A stretch of 64,000 nt of DNA from Sipunculus nudus (lineage: Eukaryota > Annelida > Sipuncula > Golfingiida > Sipunculidae), in the NCBI GenBank assembly GCA_026874595.1, contig CM049306.1, positions 51,162,019-51,226,018 on the forward strand. Direction: 5' to 3'. The notes below the pieces were generated by a model. That model saw nothing but the letters and a program-made list of their open reading frames with translations, made no database searches and had not been told where the DNA came from. Position 1 is the stretch's first letter; every line of letters begins with the position of its first letter. The translations under genes were made by a program, and so were the position numbers. This document shows, piece after piece, positions 12,081 to 23,200 of the stretch.

Positions 12081-14469
12081 CAGCTGAGCTAAAAAGGTTG
12101 CAGCTGAAAAGGGGGACCGACCCCCTGGACTCCCCTTTGGTCCGCTTCTGCTACTAACGAGGTATGCATATTTCCATTTCTCTCTTCAGGCACAGTTTCC
12201 TTGCCTTAAAACGTACATTTAATTCATCTTTCATGTCTTCCTACTCCGATTAAATTAGAGGTTAAGTTAAGCTATGTTGAATCAATGTCTTCCTCACATT
12301 AACCTGTACTTTAAATGTCCAAAAATAGTAACAAGTCAAAGGTCTTCGAAAACCGGAGGGCCCCCGCGTCCCATTCCGGTTGGCAAATTAATCTAAAATC
12401 ACCACTGACTAGGTCTTCAAGGTCAACATATAAAGGTGTATGAATTCCTTGCCACGAGCACAGCACCACAAAATAAATGTTAACAAAATATTTGTACATA
12501 TCTTATTGAGACTGTAAACCACTGAAAATCTATTTTTTTTTCTTTTAATTTTTAATAAAAAAAGGGTCCAACAATCCTGTCAATTTATACATCTCCCCAA
12601 CCCGGTAAAAGGCCCGGTATACCGGGTTTATCAGCTAGTCATCTATTTATTAATAGCGTAATGCGATTTGTGTGATTTTCCGTATCTCTTCTGATACCGC
12701 CGTCGTCCGAAGAGATTCAACCTACCTTTATTTGCAATATTCACGTAATATGTGCATTATTTAAATAAATACTTGAAGCCACTTTTTTTTCGCGTACGGG
12801 CCTGGTAACACAACGGCGTGTGTGATGCCGGAACCGAACTTTCCCCGGGGGCTTTATGTGGGGGTTTCGTGCATTTCGCGGTCACTGGCTTGAAATAATC
12901 CCCATTGTTAATCCCTTCTCAAAAGGCAACCTCCTCTCAGGGAAAAGGTCTTTTGTGTACAAGGAGATCTCGCGTGAGAAGAATGCTCAAAAGGGGGATC
13001 TTTAAAAGAATCAAAATTACTCGAACGGTAGTGAATGCATTGACAGTATGAAGGGAAAACATAAGCTCAGCTTTCAAACAGGAATGGTCATTGGGAGTGC
13101 GTGATGTTTAAAAAATATTCAGCCATTATATGTACCGCATACTATAATATTTGAAATTATAACAAAAAATTGCTGATAAAGGAATAGCACAACCGTCTCA
13201 CTTTACAGATACACAAACAGAGCAGAAAATTGTCCAATCTTTTATATAATTAATATAGTTAATAATAATTATATAATTATAGTTCATTCAGTGAAACATA
13301 TGACGTTTGATAAAGGCATTAGAACGAGAAAATAGCTTCGATTATTCATATACATCCGAGTGGATCACCAACTAGACTATGTAACGTTTCACTGCGTTGG
13401 GATGAAAAATGATAAAAGTTAACATTTAATCGAAAATACAGATAAATTAAACTTCTAAATTGTTCAACGTTTGAATACTATTAATGGCGCTGACAAGCAA
13501 AAACGATAATTACCGTTAATTATAATAATAATTAAAGCTACCCCATTTAGATATTTACCTTTTCAAGAATATTTCCTTTATCAATTTCCGAGAATTGCAA
13601 ATGTACGGAAAAAATACAGATGACGTGGCACGCTATAATTGAAGAGGGAGTAGCTCCTGGATATTTATAATACAAAAAACCATGTAAAATAAAATAATAA
13701 AAACTGTATTTCATGCGAATCCGGAAGCTCCAGCTTTTCCACTGACCACGGGTCTTGCGACTCCGGTCAAAGGACTCCTAGCTTTTAACCAGTTCTTCTC
13801 TTAGTCCGAGGTTTAACTAGTGTGAGTACAATCTCTTCTTTTACATATACCGATTAAAAATCCCGATCAATATCGGATTAACTACTCAGACCTTCTATTT
13901 TTATGCATGTCAGATAAATTGCTCGGAATAAGCACCAAATGACACCCGTTTAACCCCCCCCCCCCCCCCAACCCCAACCTGCAAAAAATCCTGGATCCGC
14001 GCCTGCTTGTCCGGGGTTTTCTCTTAATCCTGGTTAAAGATATTCCACCCCTTTGCATTCGAGAAAGGGTTCTGATTAAGCATTTGTACGCGCCATTTCT
14101 GATCGCACTCTTGTCAAGAAGTGGATTTCTCAGCCTCGGGGCGGGAATAGGGGACGTGGCTCTGGTCCCCCTGGCCGTGGGAGACCAGTTCTGGACTAAT
14201 CGTAGAGAGATGTTCGAACTGTGTTTTTCACATTTTTTGAGAAACAGTAACCACATTCCGTATCAAGAACTAAACAGTTATGAGTTTCCTTTCTTATCTT
14301 CATATGCCGTGATAATTTATGACGAAGTTTATTTTATTATAAATAACGAAATATCACTCGGGAAACAATTATTTTTCTTTTTATTTTTATTCCACAAAAA
14401 TACAAACGAAAAGATACATAAAATGCATAAACATAAATACAAACAAAAACATGTTTAACATTCACAATA
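12081..14469. other. No gene recognised; C16 run at 13954-13969
   Basis: AT-rich sequence with short frames. The open frames on both strands at 13880-14460 overlap each other and show no domain, so I do not call them. Confidence 0.4.
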
Positions 14470-15290
14470 ATACAATCATTTCCAGCATCCATTTGACTGA
14501 GTTTACTTTTTTTATACTTTTAAAAATATAATATTTGAAATCTGAACAAGACTCAGTTATTCTTCGAGAATACACGGTTTTTGTGTCCATTCAATATGAT
14601 GTTGTTCCAATTGTCATTTTTATTGCAATTTCTTTTTCAATATTCAATGTGGCTTTAGTAAAATATTGAATCCCCCTTTTCGTTGTCTTTTCACTAGCAC
14701 ATTTAGAAATATATAAATATCTCTTTACCATCAGTGTTAAAATGTTCATCCAGTTATCATCATCACACCTTAAAATAACATTCTCGACAGACCCTTTATA
14801 TGTTGAACTGACTGAACCATGTTGTTAAATTCCAGCAAATATCTCTCAACAGTAGTTTAGTAAAATCACATTCCGGAAAAAAAATGTAATAATGTTTCTT
14901 CACAAGTCATGCAAAAGGAACACCTATTATAATCTTGAATGCTGAAAAAGAAAGAGTTCAATGTCACTCTGAGGTGTACGATTCTAAACTGAAAATATTG
15001 CAGTTTACTTGATATTGTTTATAATTTAATATAAACTTTCATTTCACTACTCACTATTAAATGTTCAGTTTTACAATCGTATTGGATGATTTTTCTGAAG
15101 CTTTCTTTACTATATCTGTATATACCTGTTTTGTAAAAAACCTTTTTTGGCCATCATTTGAACTACTAAAGTAATAGTTGGCGATATTACACAATATAGT
15201 TAGACAATCGTGATTTTTAATAATACTTTTCATGGTTCTGGGATTGCCCTTTTTTTCCATGGTACAGGGTTGTTTGATTTGAATCACGTC
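14470..15290 (-). pseudogene. L1/Tx1-like LINE ORF2 C-terminal remnant
   Basis: The minus-strand frames read, in order, QVYTDIVKKASEKSSNT, a cysteine/histidine-containing stretch and WMNILTLMVKRYLYISKCA, then a basic helical end. This is the usual order at the C-terminus of L1-like ORF2. Stops and frame changes are frequent. It may be the 3' part of the element whose RT lies at 17150-17640. Confidence 0.55.
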
Positions 15291-17149
15291 GATTTAAATC
15301 GCCGATTTAAATCATTTGATTTAAAAAAAAACACTGATTTATATAATCTTTTATCCAACTATGAGTTTTTCCTTATTTTCTCTTCTCTTTTTCTTACAAA
15401 TACAATGTAGTTTCAATTCAATCATTTTCATTTTTATACTAAGTGCTTTAGAGGCACTTAAAAAGAATATTATACCCTCTTGAAGTCTGATTTAACAGTA
15501 CTGTTTTTATTTTCATCTATATAAATGCAAAACCAATAAATAATAAACATTTTCCTAATAAATAAAAATAAATAATAAATAACATTCTTTTGGCAGAATT
15601 TATTAACTCTTTTTAAGGGGAATATTCAACAGAGGATATATGAAGAATTCAAGGGTGTCCACCTGTAAAATACTTTTACATTAAGCTGAACTTTACTTGC
15701 TTGTGTGACATAAGTTGAAAGCACACATGTTATTTTGTAAGTTGATTTCCCAGCGATAAGAAAGAATTTAAAAATGGATAAGTTGCTAGGTAAGTGCAAC
15801 TGTGCAGAAATGCACAATGAGTGCATGCATATCATCATATGGGCTTCCATAAACTGCCCATCACTATAAAGCAAATAAATAACAAAACTAAAACAAGGGA
15901 CCCATGGGTCACAGCACTCGGCTGAATGTTGTAAAATTTTAGCAAATGCAACATGGATTTGTTTCTAATTTTTACATATTAGCATTTGAAAAGCTAAGAG
16001 GAAATGGCCTTGCTATTTTGTGATACTTAAATACTAAATATATGATTGCAACACAAATACCATATGGCACTTTTTTGACTACGTCAAATTTAAGACTAAG
16101 GAGCCTCTCATGATCACATATTTGTAAAGCTATCTGTTTTTTAACTATGTGGAAGTAATACATGTTTAAAATACTCACTATAGGAAACCCTGAAAAAATA
16201 TAGAATAAGGAAGGAAATGGAGATCATATGTTGTATAAGGATACATATTTATTTCATTGATTAAATAAAGTACTGTAAAAAGTAAGAATTGAATATCTTC
16301 AAATGAGCATAAACAAAATCGAATAAGTATATATTGTACTCTGTAATATACACCTTTAGCCATTTAATCATACAATAAGGGATAAAGGTTTTTGGCTACA
16401 GAGTTATACCAAAGGGTATATTTGATAAAAAATTGGAAATGTAATGAATAATACTAATAATAATTCTAAAGTTTAAAGATTAAATTCCAGGAAAGTGTGC
16501 CAAAATTCTTTATTGAGTTTACAAGCGGTATATTATAGCAATTCATCACGTTGTGGGCACAAATAAATGTGCACTTTTAACACAGTAAAATACGAGGGGG
16601 TGCCGGGGGGGGGGGGGGTGCAAAGGGGAAGCCAAGCTGGACCTAGTTGAAGTGAGCAAAGCTGAACTGCCTGGAGTGAGGAGAATACAAAACATGACCC
16701 ACTACACACCACTGTTACACAAGGCTGGTTGATGTAAATAATACTTGACATGGTGTCTCAAAACCTGAATAAAAGCTACTCTTTTCAATCAATTCCTTTG
16801 AAAAGCAGCAAGGTTAGACTTAAAAAATGTTCACCGATCTGAAAAGTATGTAAAACAATCTGTCCCCGTGAGTTATCTGGTTCTTTACACCTTATCCGCA
16901 TTATACATCTAATTTTAAGTGATGTATCTTGGTAATATACATTTATATTAATGAGTCATGCCGAGAACACCTTCGTCATTTGGTTCTATTTTAAATAATT
17001 CTTTTTAATTAAATTTCTACCTGGCCCAACATAACTTTATACATTATTTTATCAACTTGGGCAAAAATATGTTTCGGTGGGCTTGGTAGTAGAAACAGTA
17101 AATAAATAAACAGTAATATTACGAGTGATTTATTAATACTGATCTTCCC
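15291..17149. other. No gene recognised; poly-G at about 16606-16618
   Basis: AT-rich. It may be internal to, or inserted in, a decayed minus-strand LINE, because LINE sequence lies on both sides in the same orientation. Confidence 0.35.
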
Positions 17150-17640
17150 TTTTTGTGTAAGCTTTCTCTATGACCAGAATGATATCATACTTTTTATTTA
17201 TTTTCATTTTATTTATTTTTTGGAATATGGTTCAAACCTATCATATTTTGCAATGATGATGTAATTATGACTCCAAGTATATTCACCCGATTGACCCAGG
17301 AAAAAAACCCAAATTTCTAACTTTATGTTTTTCAGTGTATTTTCCTTTACTCATAGGCATTACATTTGTTTTTTTTTTCTAAATAAATTTTTAGTCCCAA
17401 TACAAGACTAAATTCTTGAAATAATGATTTGACTAATACTGTTAAAATCTGTAAGAAATAGAACCATGTCATCTGCATTCTGAGCTATTTTAAATGAAAT
17501 GTTTTGGTAACCAGTACCTGTTGTACTACTTTCTGCTCTAATCACTGGCTAGTAATTCTATACTCAAAACCAATATAAAGAGTGACAGTGGACATCTCTG
17601 TATCACTCCATCACTTTTACTCCATCACCAAAAGTGATGG
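17150..17640 (-). pseudogene. LINE reverse-transcriptase fragment (minus strand)
   Basis: Minus-strand frames give PLSLFILVLSIELLA, then a stretch with ADDMVLFL (the RT catalytic ADD motif), then LGLKINLEKKTNVM. These are RT motifs in the right order for L1-like LINEs. Several stops; not functional. Confidence 0.6.
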
Positions 17641-17756
17641 ACTTCAAATATAATTTTATAATTTTTTTTGGCAAGACATTAAACTTTATTTCGTGGATTC
17701 TGTACGTTATTCTTCTGCAACAGGCGTATTACCGATAACAAAAAGAGAAGGTATAA

Positions 17757-18125
17757 TCAGATTATTACCAAAAAAAGTGAAAAGATCGTCAATATTTGAA
17801 AAACGTGAGACCTCTCAATGGACTGAACTTGGATTATTTCAAAATGCATATCAAACAGAATAAAAACTGTAATTCCTGAAATAGTTGACGAAAACCAATC
17901 TGATTTTATTAGTGGACGATACTTAGGTGAAAATGTTAATAAAGTAATTACATTGATAAATAATAAATGTAACATGTAGCAAAAAGTCTTTTATGAAAAG
18001 GCTTTCGATTTTTTAGACTGCGACTTTATGGATAAATAATCCTTAGAAAATATAAACTTTGATGCTCTTACAATATCGATGATAAAGAAAATGTATAATG
18101 ATGCTAGTAGTTGTATAATCTGTCC
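17757..18125 (+). pseudogene. LINE reverse-transcriptase fragment (plus strand)
   Basis: The plus-strand frame reads RIKTVIPEIVDENQSDFISG, then RYLGENV, then YEKAFDFLDCDFM: the early RT motifs of L1/Tx1-like elements, including the segment around the first catalytic aspartate. It sits head-to-head with the minus-strand fragment at 17150-17640. Stops interrupt it. Confidence 0.6.
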
Positions 18126-18645
18126 GGCCGTCCGTTAAGAGGCACAAATCGTAATCTAGAAACTTCTAACTGAATGCTAATTAAAGACCTACGTTTTTTA
18201 AATTTAGGGACAAGAACTTGATTTGGAGTAGCCTGAAAGTCAGTTTTGATTTTGCTGAAAAAAAGTTGTGTTTAGACAGAACTGGACCTTTATTCTCCGA
18301 GTTAGTAGGCGAGAATATCAATAAAATTTAAAATGGATACAAAAATTCCATGTTTTCGAGAATTCGAGAAAGACTGTAACTCTCATCACAAAACTTTTAA
18401 GACCTATGAATCATGTGACAAAAAATATGCTTTATGTGGTAGCATGTTTCAACGTTTCCAACACAAGTCAGAATATATTAACATGTCAGCTAATCAAGGC
18501 TCTGCCTAGGTAGGTATCCCATGGTAATAAGTTGTTTTGTCTGTCCGTATGTCTTTTGGTCCATTCGTTAACGCCGTCTGTCCATCTGTCAGTGTGTATT
18601 ATGTCAATAACTGTTCCAGATAATGCTGTGAATTGTACCCGAAAC
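18126..18645. other. Flank downstream of the cyclase gene; no gene recognised
   Basis: It contains a phrase (GTTAAGAGGCACAAATCGTAA) related to the GTTAACAGGGCACAAAT-type ends seen near 11990 and 20925, suggesting another dispersed repeat copy. Confidence 0.35.
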
Positions 18646-18651
18646 TTTATT
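18646..18651 (-). terminator. Candidate polyadenylation signal of the cyclase gene
   Basis: AATAAA on the minus strand about 150 nt past the stop codon, in AT-rich DNA. It is the first canonical hexamer I see downstream. Cleavage would fall near 18620-18635. Confidence 0.5.
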
Positions 18652-18802
18652 CATTAGCCTGGCTTAAATTCTTTTCTTTGATAATTTAAAAATAAAAAAA
18701 ATATATATTTCAAACAACATTTAAATACAATTATAACCTGTTCCACCAGTGAGTATGTGCATTTCCCCTTTTACTAATCTGAAATGTGATTTTGTTTTCT
18801 TC

Positions 18803-18928
18803 TTAAAGCTGCCTCTCGTTCACAAAAGAGGACACACACTCAGGGGGATTGTGTATTTGTGCATTTTGACTATTTGAAAGCGAGGCTCTTTTTCCAAGTA
18901 GCCAGTACGTCTTCATCACTCCCTTTCC
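18803..18928 (-). CDS. Guanylate cyclase exon 5: C-terminal end with stop
   Basis: The acceptor is ttacag; 126 nt in phase 0 give residues 597-637, opening [13 protein letters not shown], the standard end of the cyclase domain, then about 28 unconserved polar residues and TAA at 18805-18803. Intron 4 is only 332 bp. The tail carries no recognisable PDZ ligand or lipid signal. Confidence 0.92.
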   Translation of the reverse strand, partial: GKGVMKTYWLLGKRASLSNSQNAQIHNPPECVSSFVNERQL

Positions 18929-20209
18929 CTGTAACAAATGGAAGAAACTGGTAACCAGGTACTTTATAAAAATAATATATTATTCATAAATATAAACATA
19001 TATACATACAAATTACCTTATATGTATATTTAGCATACATTAAAACCTTCATATATCATATCATACTTTATCATCCACTCAAAATAAAACAAATGTAATT
19101 CAATTTTACTCCCTTTTTCAGCGGAGACCATCTTAATGTTATTTTAAAAAATCATAAATGCAGTACTTTATCAAAACTACATATATCTTTTTTTGGGTAT
19201 CTTAATAAACTTTCCCTTTAGATTTGTTTTCATGACTTGCTGAGTTTGTTAGCGGCATACCTTGATTTCAACAGTTCCACGGAGCTCTATTTTAAAACCT
19301 TCGTCAGAAGCTTCTAAAAATTGTCGTGTAGATTCACTCATGTGGATACTGTCAGCTACAAACAGGAAAAAAAAAAAAAAACAGCTTGAAAATATATACA
19401 ACTGAATTAAGGAAAAAGCTCTCTCAAACGTATGTTACCTAAGGAATATAAAATTGCCGTGCTCTTTTAGAAATATAATAAAAAAATCGAAATATAGACT
19501 TTGGTTTCTTTTATGAGTTATAAAATATGAAATATTATATCCAAACCTGATTTAGAATAAACTTTCACCGGAAACATAACGCCTTATTTTCCAAAACCTT
19601 GAACTTAAACGTAATATATTTGAAATATGATTTAGTATATATGTATGAAATGTGTAATACAGACGCTAAAAATTTATATATACATGTATATATATATATA
19701 TACGTAATATACATACATACATACATATATATATACGTGTACGTGTGTGTGTGGGTGTGTGCGCGAGTCATCCCCCGACCTGTAAGATAAATTGACGCCA
19801 CTGATATAAGTATTGTGTGTTAAATAGGTCCGTGGCAGTCGGAATCAGGTTTGCAAATGGGCTGGGATAAACATGTTCTAAATATAGACTAGGTAGGACC
19901 GGCCATCACAAGTAATAAGTTCTAAGATCTAAAGTATGCGACAGTTCCATCGGAAATGGAGTTAGTACTTTTAGTTGCCCTTGATTTCTTTCAGGAGAGA
20001 AAATACTTGCAGCAGCGTTTTGACAAGCTCCTGTGAAATTGAGTGGAATACCCACTGAGATGGCAGGGACAGTGGTTAACGAAAAGTTATGAAAAAGTTT
20101 GGAATTATTATGCTATATGTTTTCAAGCATTATAACACTTCGAAAACCCAATGGTGTCCCACCGACTGGAATCTGATGGAAACGCTTTTATTAAAGGGCC
20201 GAAAAAAGT

Positions 20210-20274
<65 letters not shown>

Positions 20275-23200
20275 TCATTTTCTGACGCTGGAGCTGAAAT
20301 ATCAGTGGGGGGGGGGGGGGATTGGTGGTGGGGGAAAACTCGGAATTAGGAACTGCAACAGCACCTCTGGTCACATGTCGAGATGGTTGTCTGAGAAAGA
20401 AGAATCTCGTCCGTAAAAAATAGTGGGCGTTATTGTGGACGTAAACCGAGGTGGCCGATAGGTGAGGGTGTAAACCGTTCTAGAATTTGCGTCTTTTTTT
20501 TTCATCTACATGTAAAAGGAATGCAGGGGCGGCTGGGCCACCGGGAGGTTTTTCTTATCGGCTGATGGCGGACAGCAATATCTAAATGTCTGGTATACAT
20601 ATATGAACTCAATATACTGATGCCGGTGAACCGTAGGTATAATAATTTGGCCGCATTTACTCAAATCTCCAGGACCTGCTCATCATCCTCTTTACCTGGG
20701 AGAGGGGTTGAGTCCCCTTTATTTTCAAATGCTCTGTCCGTCCCTGAATGTGAAGATATGTTTCATTTTTATTTGTGTGCCAATGAAAAAAGAGTCTACA
20801 TGTATTTGATCACTTTCTTCTCTTTATTTGTTTTTCCAAGTATCACAAATCAGGAGGTTTTCTTAAGCTCAGCTGACTGAAGGTCAATAGCGGTATAGCG
20901 ATGGCGCTTTGTTCGTCTGTTAGCAGGGCACAAATTGTAACCGTTAGAATTAGGATCATGAAACTCTACATTTTCAGAGATTCTCAAAAAGGAGGTGATG
21001 GTGACTATATTCCGCGGGATACAGGGAGTGTTTGAACACCCAAGAAATAATATAGATTGCATACAAATGGCAAGATATCTCAAGGAAGGTTCGACCAATT
21101 GTTCTTGAAATCAGTTTGCCAGAGTATATTGGATCGCACGGAGCACTAGTGGCGTAGCCTATGATATTCTGGAAGTTTATGCCGTCTAATACCACTATCA
21201 CTGTCACTTGAGAATATTGTTAGTTAATATCTGAAATCTAATCAGCTGATTTTCTTTATATTTTGCACATGCAAATGGAATTATAGGATGAAGCCTATTC
21301 AAATTTGGGTGATGACATTCAATATAAGAGTGGCGTTTATTTAGAATAATTCCATATTTGGTCAGTATCTTATAAAACATTACATTTCTCAAGAATAGCG
21401 GGATGGATTGTCATAAAATCAAATTGGTGCAAGTTCAAGGATAATAAATTCACAGTGAAAATTGTGGAAATTAGTTGAAATTATAGTGACCGTATCCTTG
21501 ACCTCCAATGTCAAAGTAGCCGCGACAAAGGTTAATTAAGAACCTCGTAAATTTTAAGTACTGAATACTTCACCGTAAAGTTTGGTACAATTATTGTTTC
21601 GTCCAGGTTCCCAGAAAATTTTAGAAACTGGTGACCTTGACCTTGAACTTCAAGATCAAATCAGTGGAAATTTAGGATATTTGTAAAACTTACATTTTTG
21701 AAGTACTGGCCAAAACGTAAATGCCTCATCTTACATTTTTCATCAACACATTACCTGATACTAGGGGAAGAAATCTATAGCTTTTTAGTTCATAAAGTCA
21801 AGGTCGCAGGGTCCACTTTTTTAGACAGATTTTTTTATGTATTTAATACAAAACATTTCATCTCAAACCTTCCTTCAGTCACGTATAGTACCTTACAATA
21901 AGGACAGAATACTACGTGTTTTGAGGTCACAAGGTCAAAGGTCAAATTCAAGTCAAGTCAAGTTTTTAACATGGTTCTAGATTCATTTAATTGAAGCCAA
22001 CCTTTTTCACAACAAACCTTCCATCTTTCACATTTGGCAAATCTACCGGTAGGTGAAGAACACTTATGACTTTCAGGTCACAAGGTCAAGAGGCAAGGTT
22101 ACCGGCCATAAGCTTTGGAAAAGCTCAGAAAAATATCCTAAGAGAAAAATTCAGCTCAACGTCGAGAACAATGGGTCCCTAGTGTGGCTATAGACTCTGG
22201 ATGATATGTTAAATACAATGAGTTGACGACTCTTACACGTGAAGATGTACATCATGCAAGATTTTATTGAAACCAACTATGAGACAAGTTAAAGTAGAAA
22301 ACAAAATATTGACAAATGAACAGAATATTACATTCAATCAATTTGAAGTATTTCTGATGAAAAGAAATATATTTACGATTTGATGTTGATTCCATACGGG
22401 ACGCCGTGTTGACTGTGTCCCCAAACAACGTGTAGCGCGGCATCTTGAGACCAACTACCCCAGCCATGCACGGACCTGAAGATATATATAGTGCAGATGC
22501 AGTAAAAAGTATACATCGTATCCGAAAAGAATACTTGTAAGACTATGAATAAAATAATCATTCAGCAAACAGCGGCAGTTTGCTACCCAAACCTTAGTAT
22601 TTTATATATGCGAAGTATGTTCTGGAGATACTTGGTATGTTCGTCTGCCTGTCAAATCATTATATTCACAATACTGAGCGAACAATTACCACATTCCGCG
22701 TGGTAAGAACTTAAGTTTAGACCGGCTTCTGTGGCTCCGGGGTAGAGCACAGGTCTCAAAGCCGGGAGTTTGTGAGTTCGAATCTCAGTCGAGGCCATGA
22801 GATTTTTCAGGGTCGGCCCCCACCCAGGGTGAGCGCTCTGAAGGCTTAATGGGAAGGCCGTGCCCAACGGCCGTGTTTCCCTTACAAACGAATGCGCCTT
22901 TCGCGGGTTCCTCGGTGGTATGACCCAGCAATAGGCACGATGACGCACCCAGGGCCCGCAGGTGCAGTAGTCACCGGGTCTGTTTGACACCAGGATATAA
23001 ATGAGAGGAAGCGTGTGATACTGCCCTGTCACGTAGTCCGAAACCGGAACGGATTTCTGCAGATGTTCATATAGATAGTTAAGTTAGCATTAAATAAATG
23101 GAGGCGGTTACCTCCACCAAAATAATAATAATAAAAAAAAAAAAGAACTTAAGTTTATCACATCTAAAGAACTTGCAGATTTTAACGCTGTAGTTATTGA

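Larger units (their letters stand above)
19356..22376 (-). other. Intron 3 of the cyclase gene (3.0 kb)
   Basis: It is flanked by AATC|gtaaat and tttgtag. It contains AT/GT microsatellites, a poly-G run at about 20308-20320 and a degenerate repeat region with AGGTCA half-sites. Confidence 0.88.

Noticed and set aside
14084-14458. 124-codon plus-strand frame overlapping an equally long minus-strand frame
   Set aside because: No recognisable domain, ends in Lys/Asn/His low complexity, and no splice or promoter context.
20089-20374. Open frames with long Tyr-Ile repeats on both strands
   Set aside because: They are translations of an (AT)n microsatellite; the same applies at 28420-28647 and 59555-59755.
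22652-23032. 126-codon minus-strand frame
   Set aside because: It is the complement of the tRNA-derived SINE at 22720-23142.
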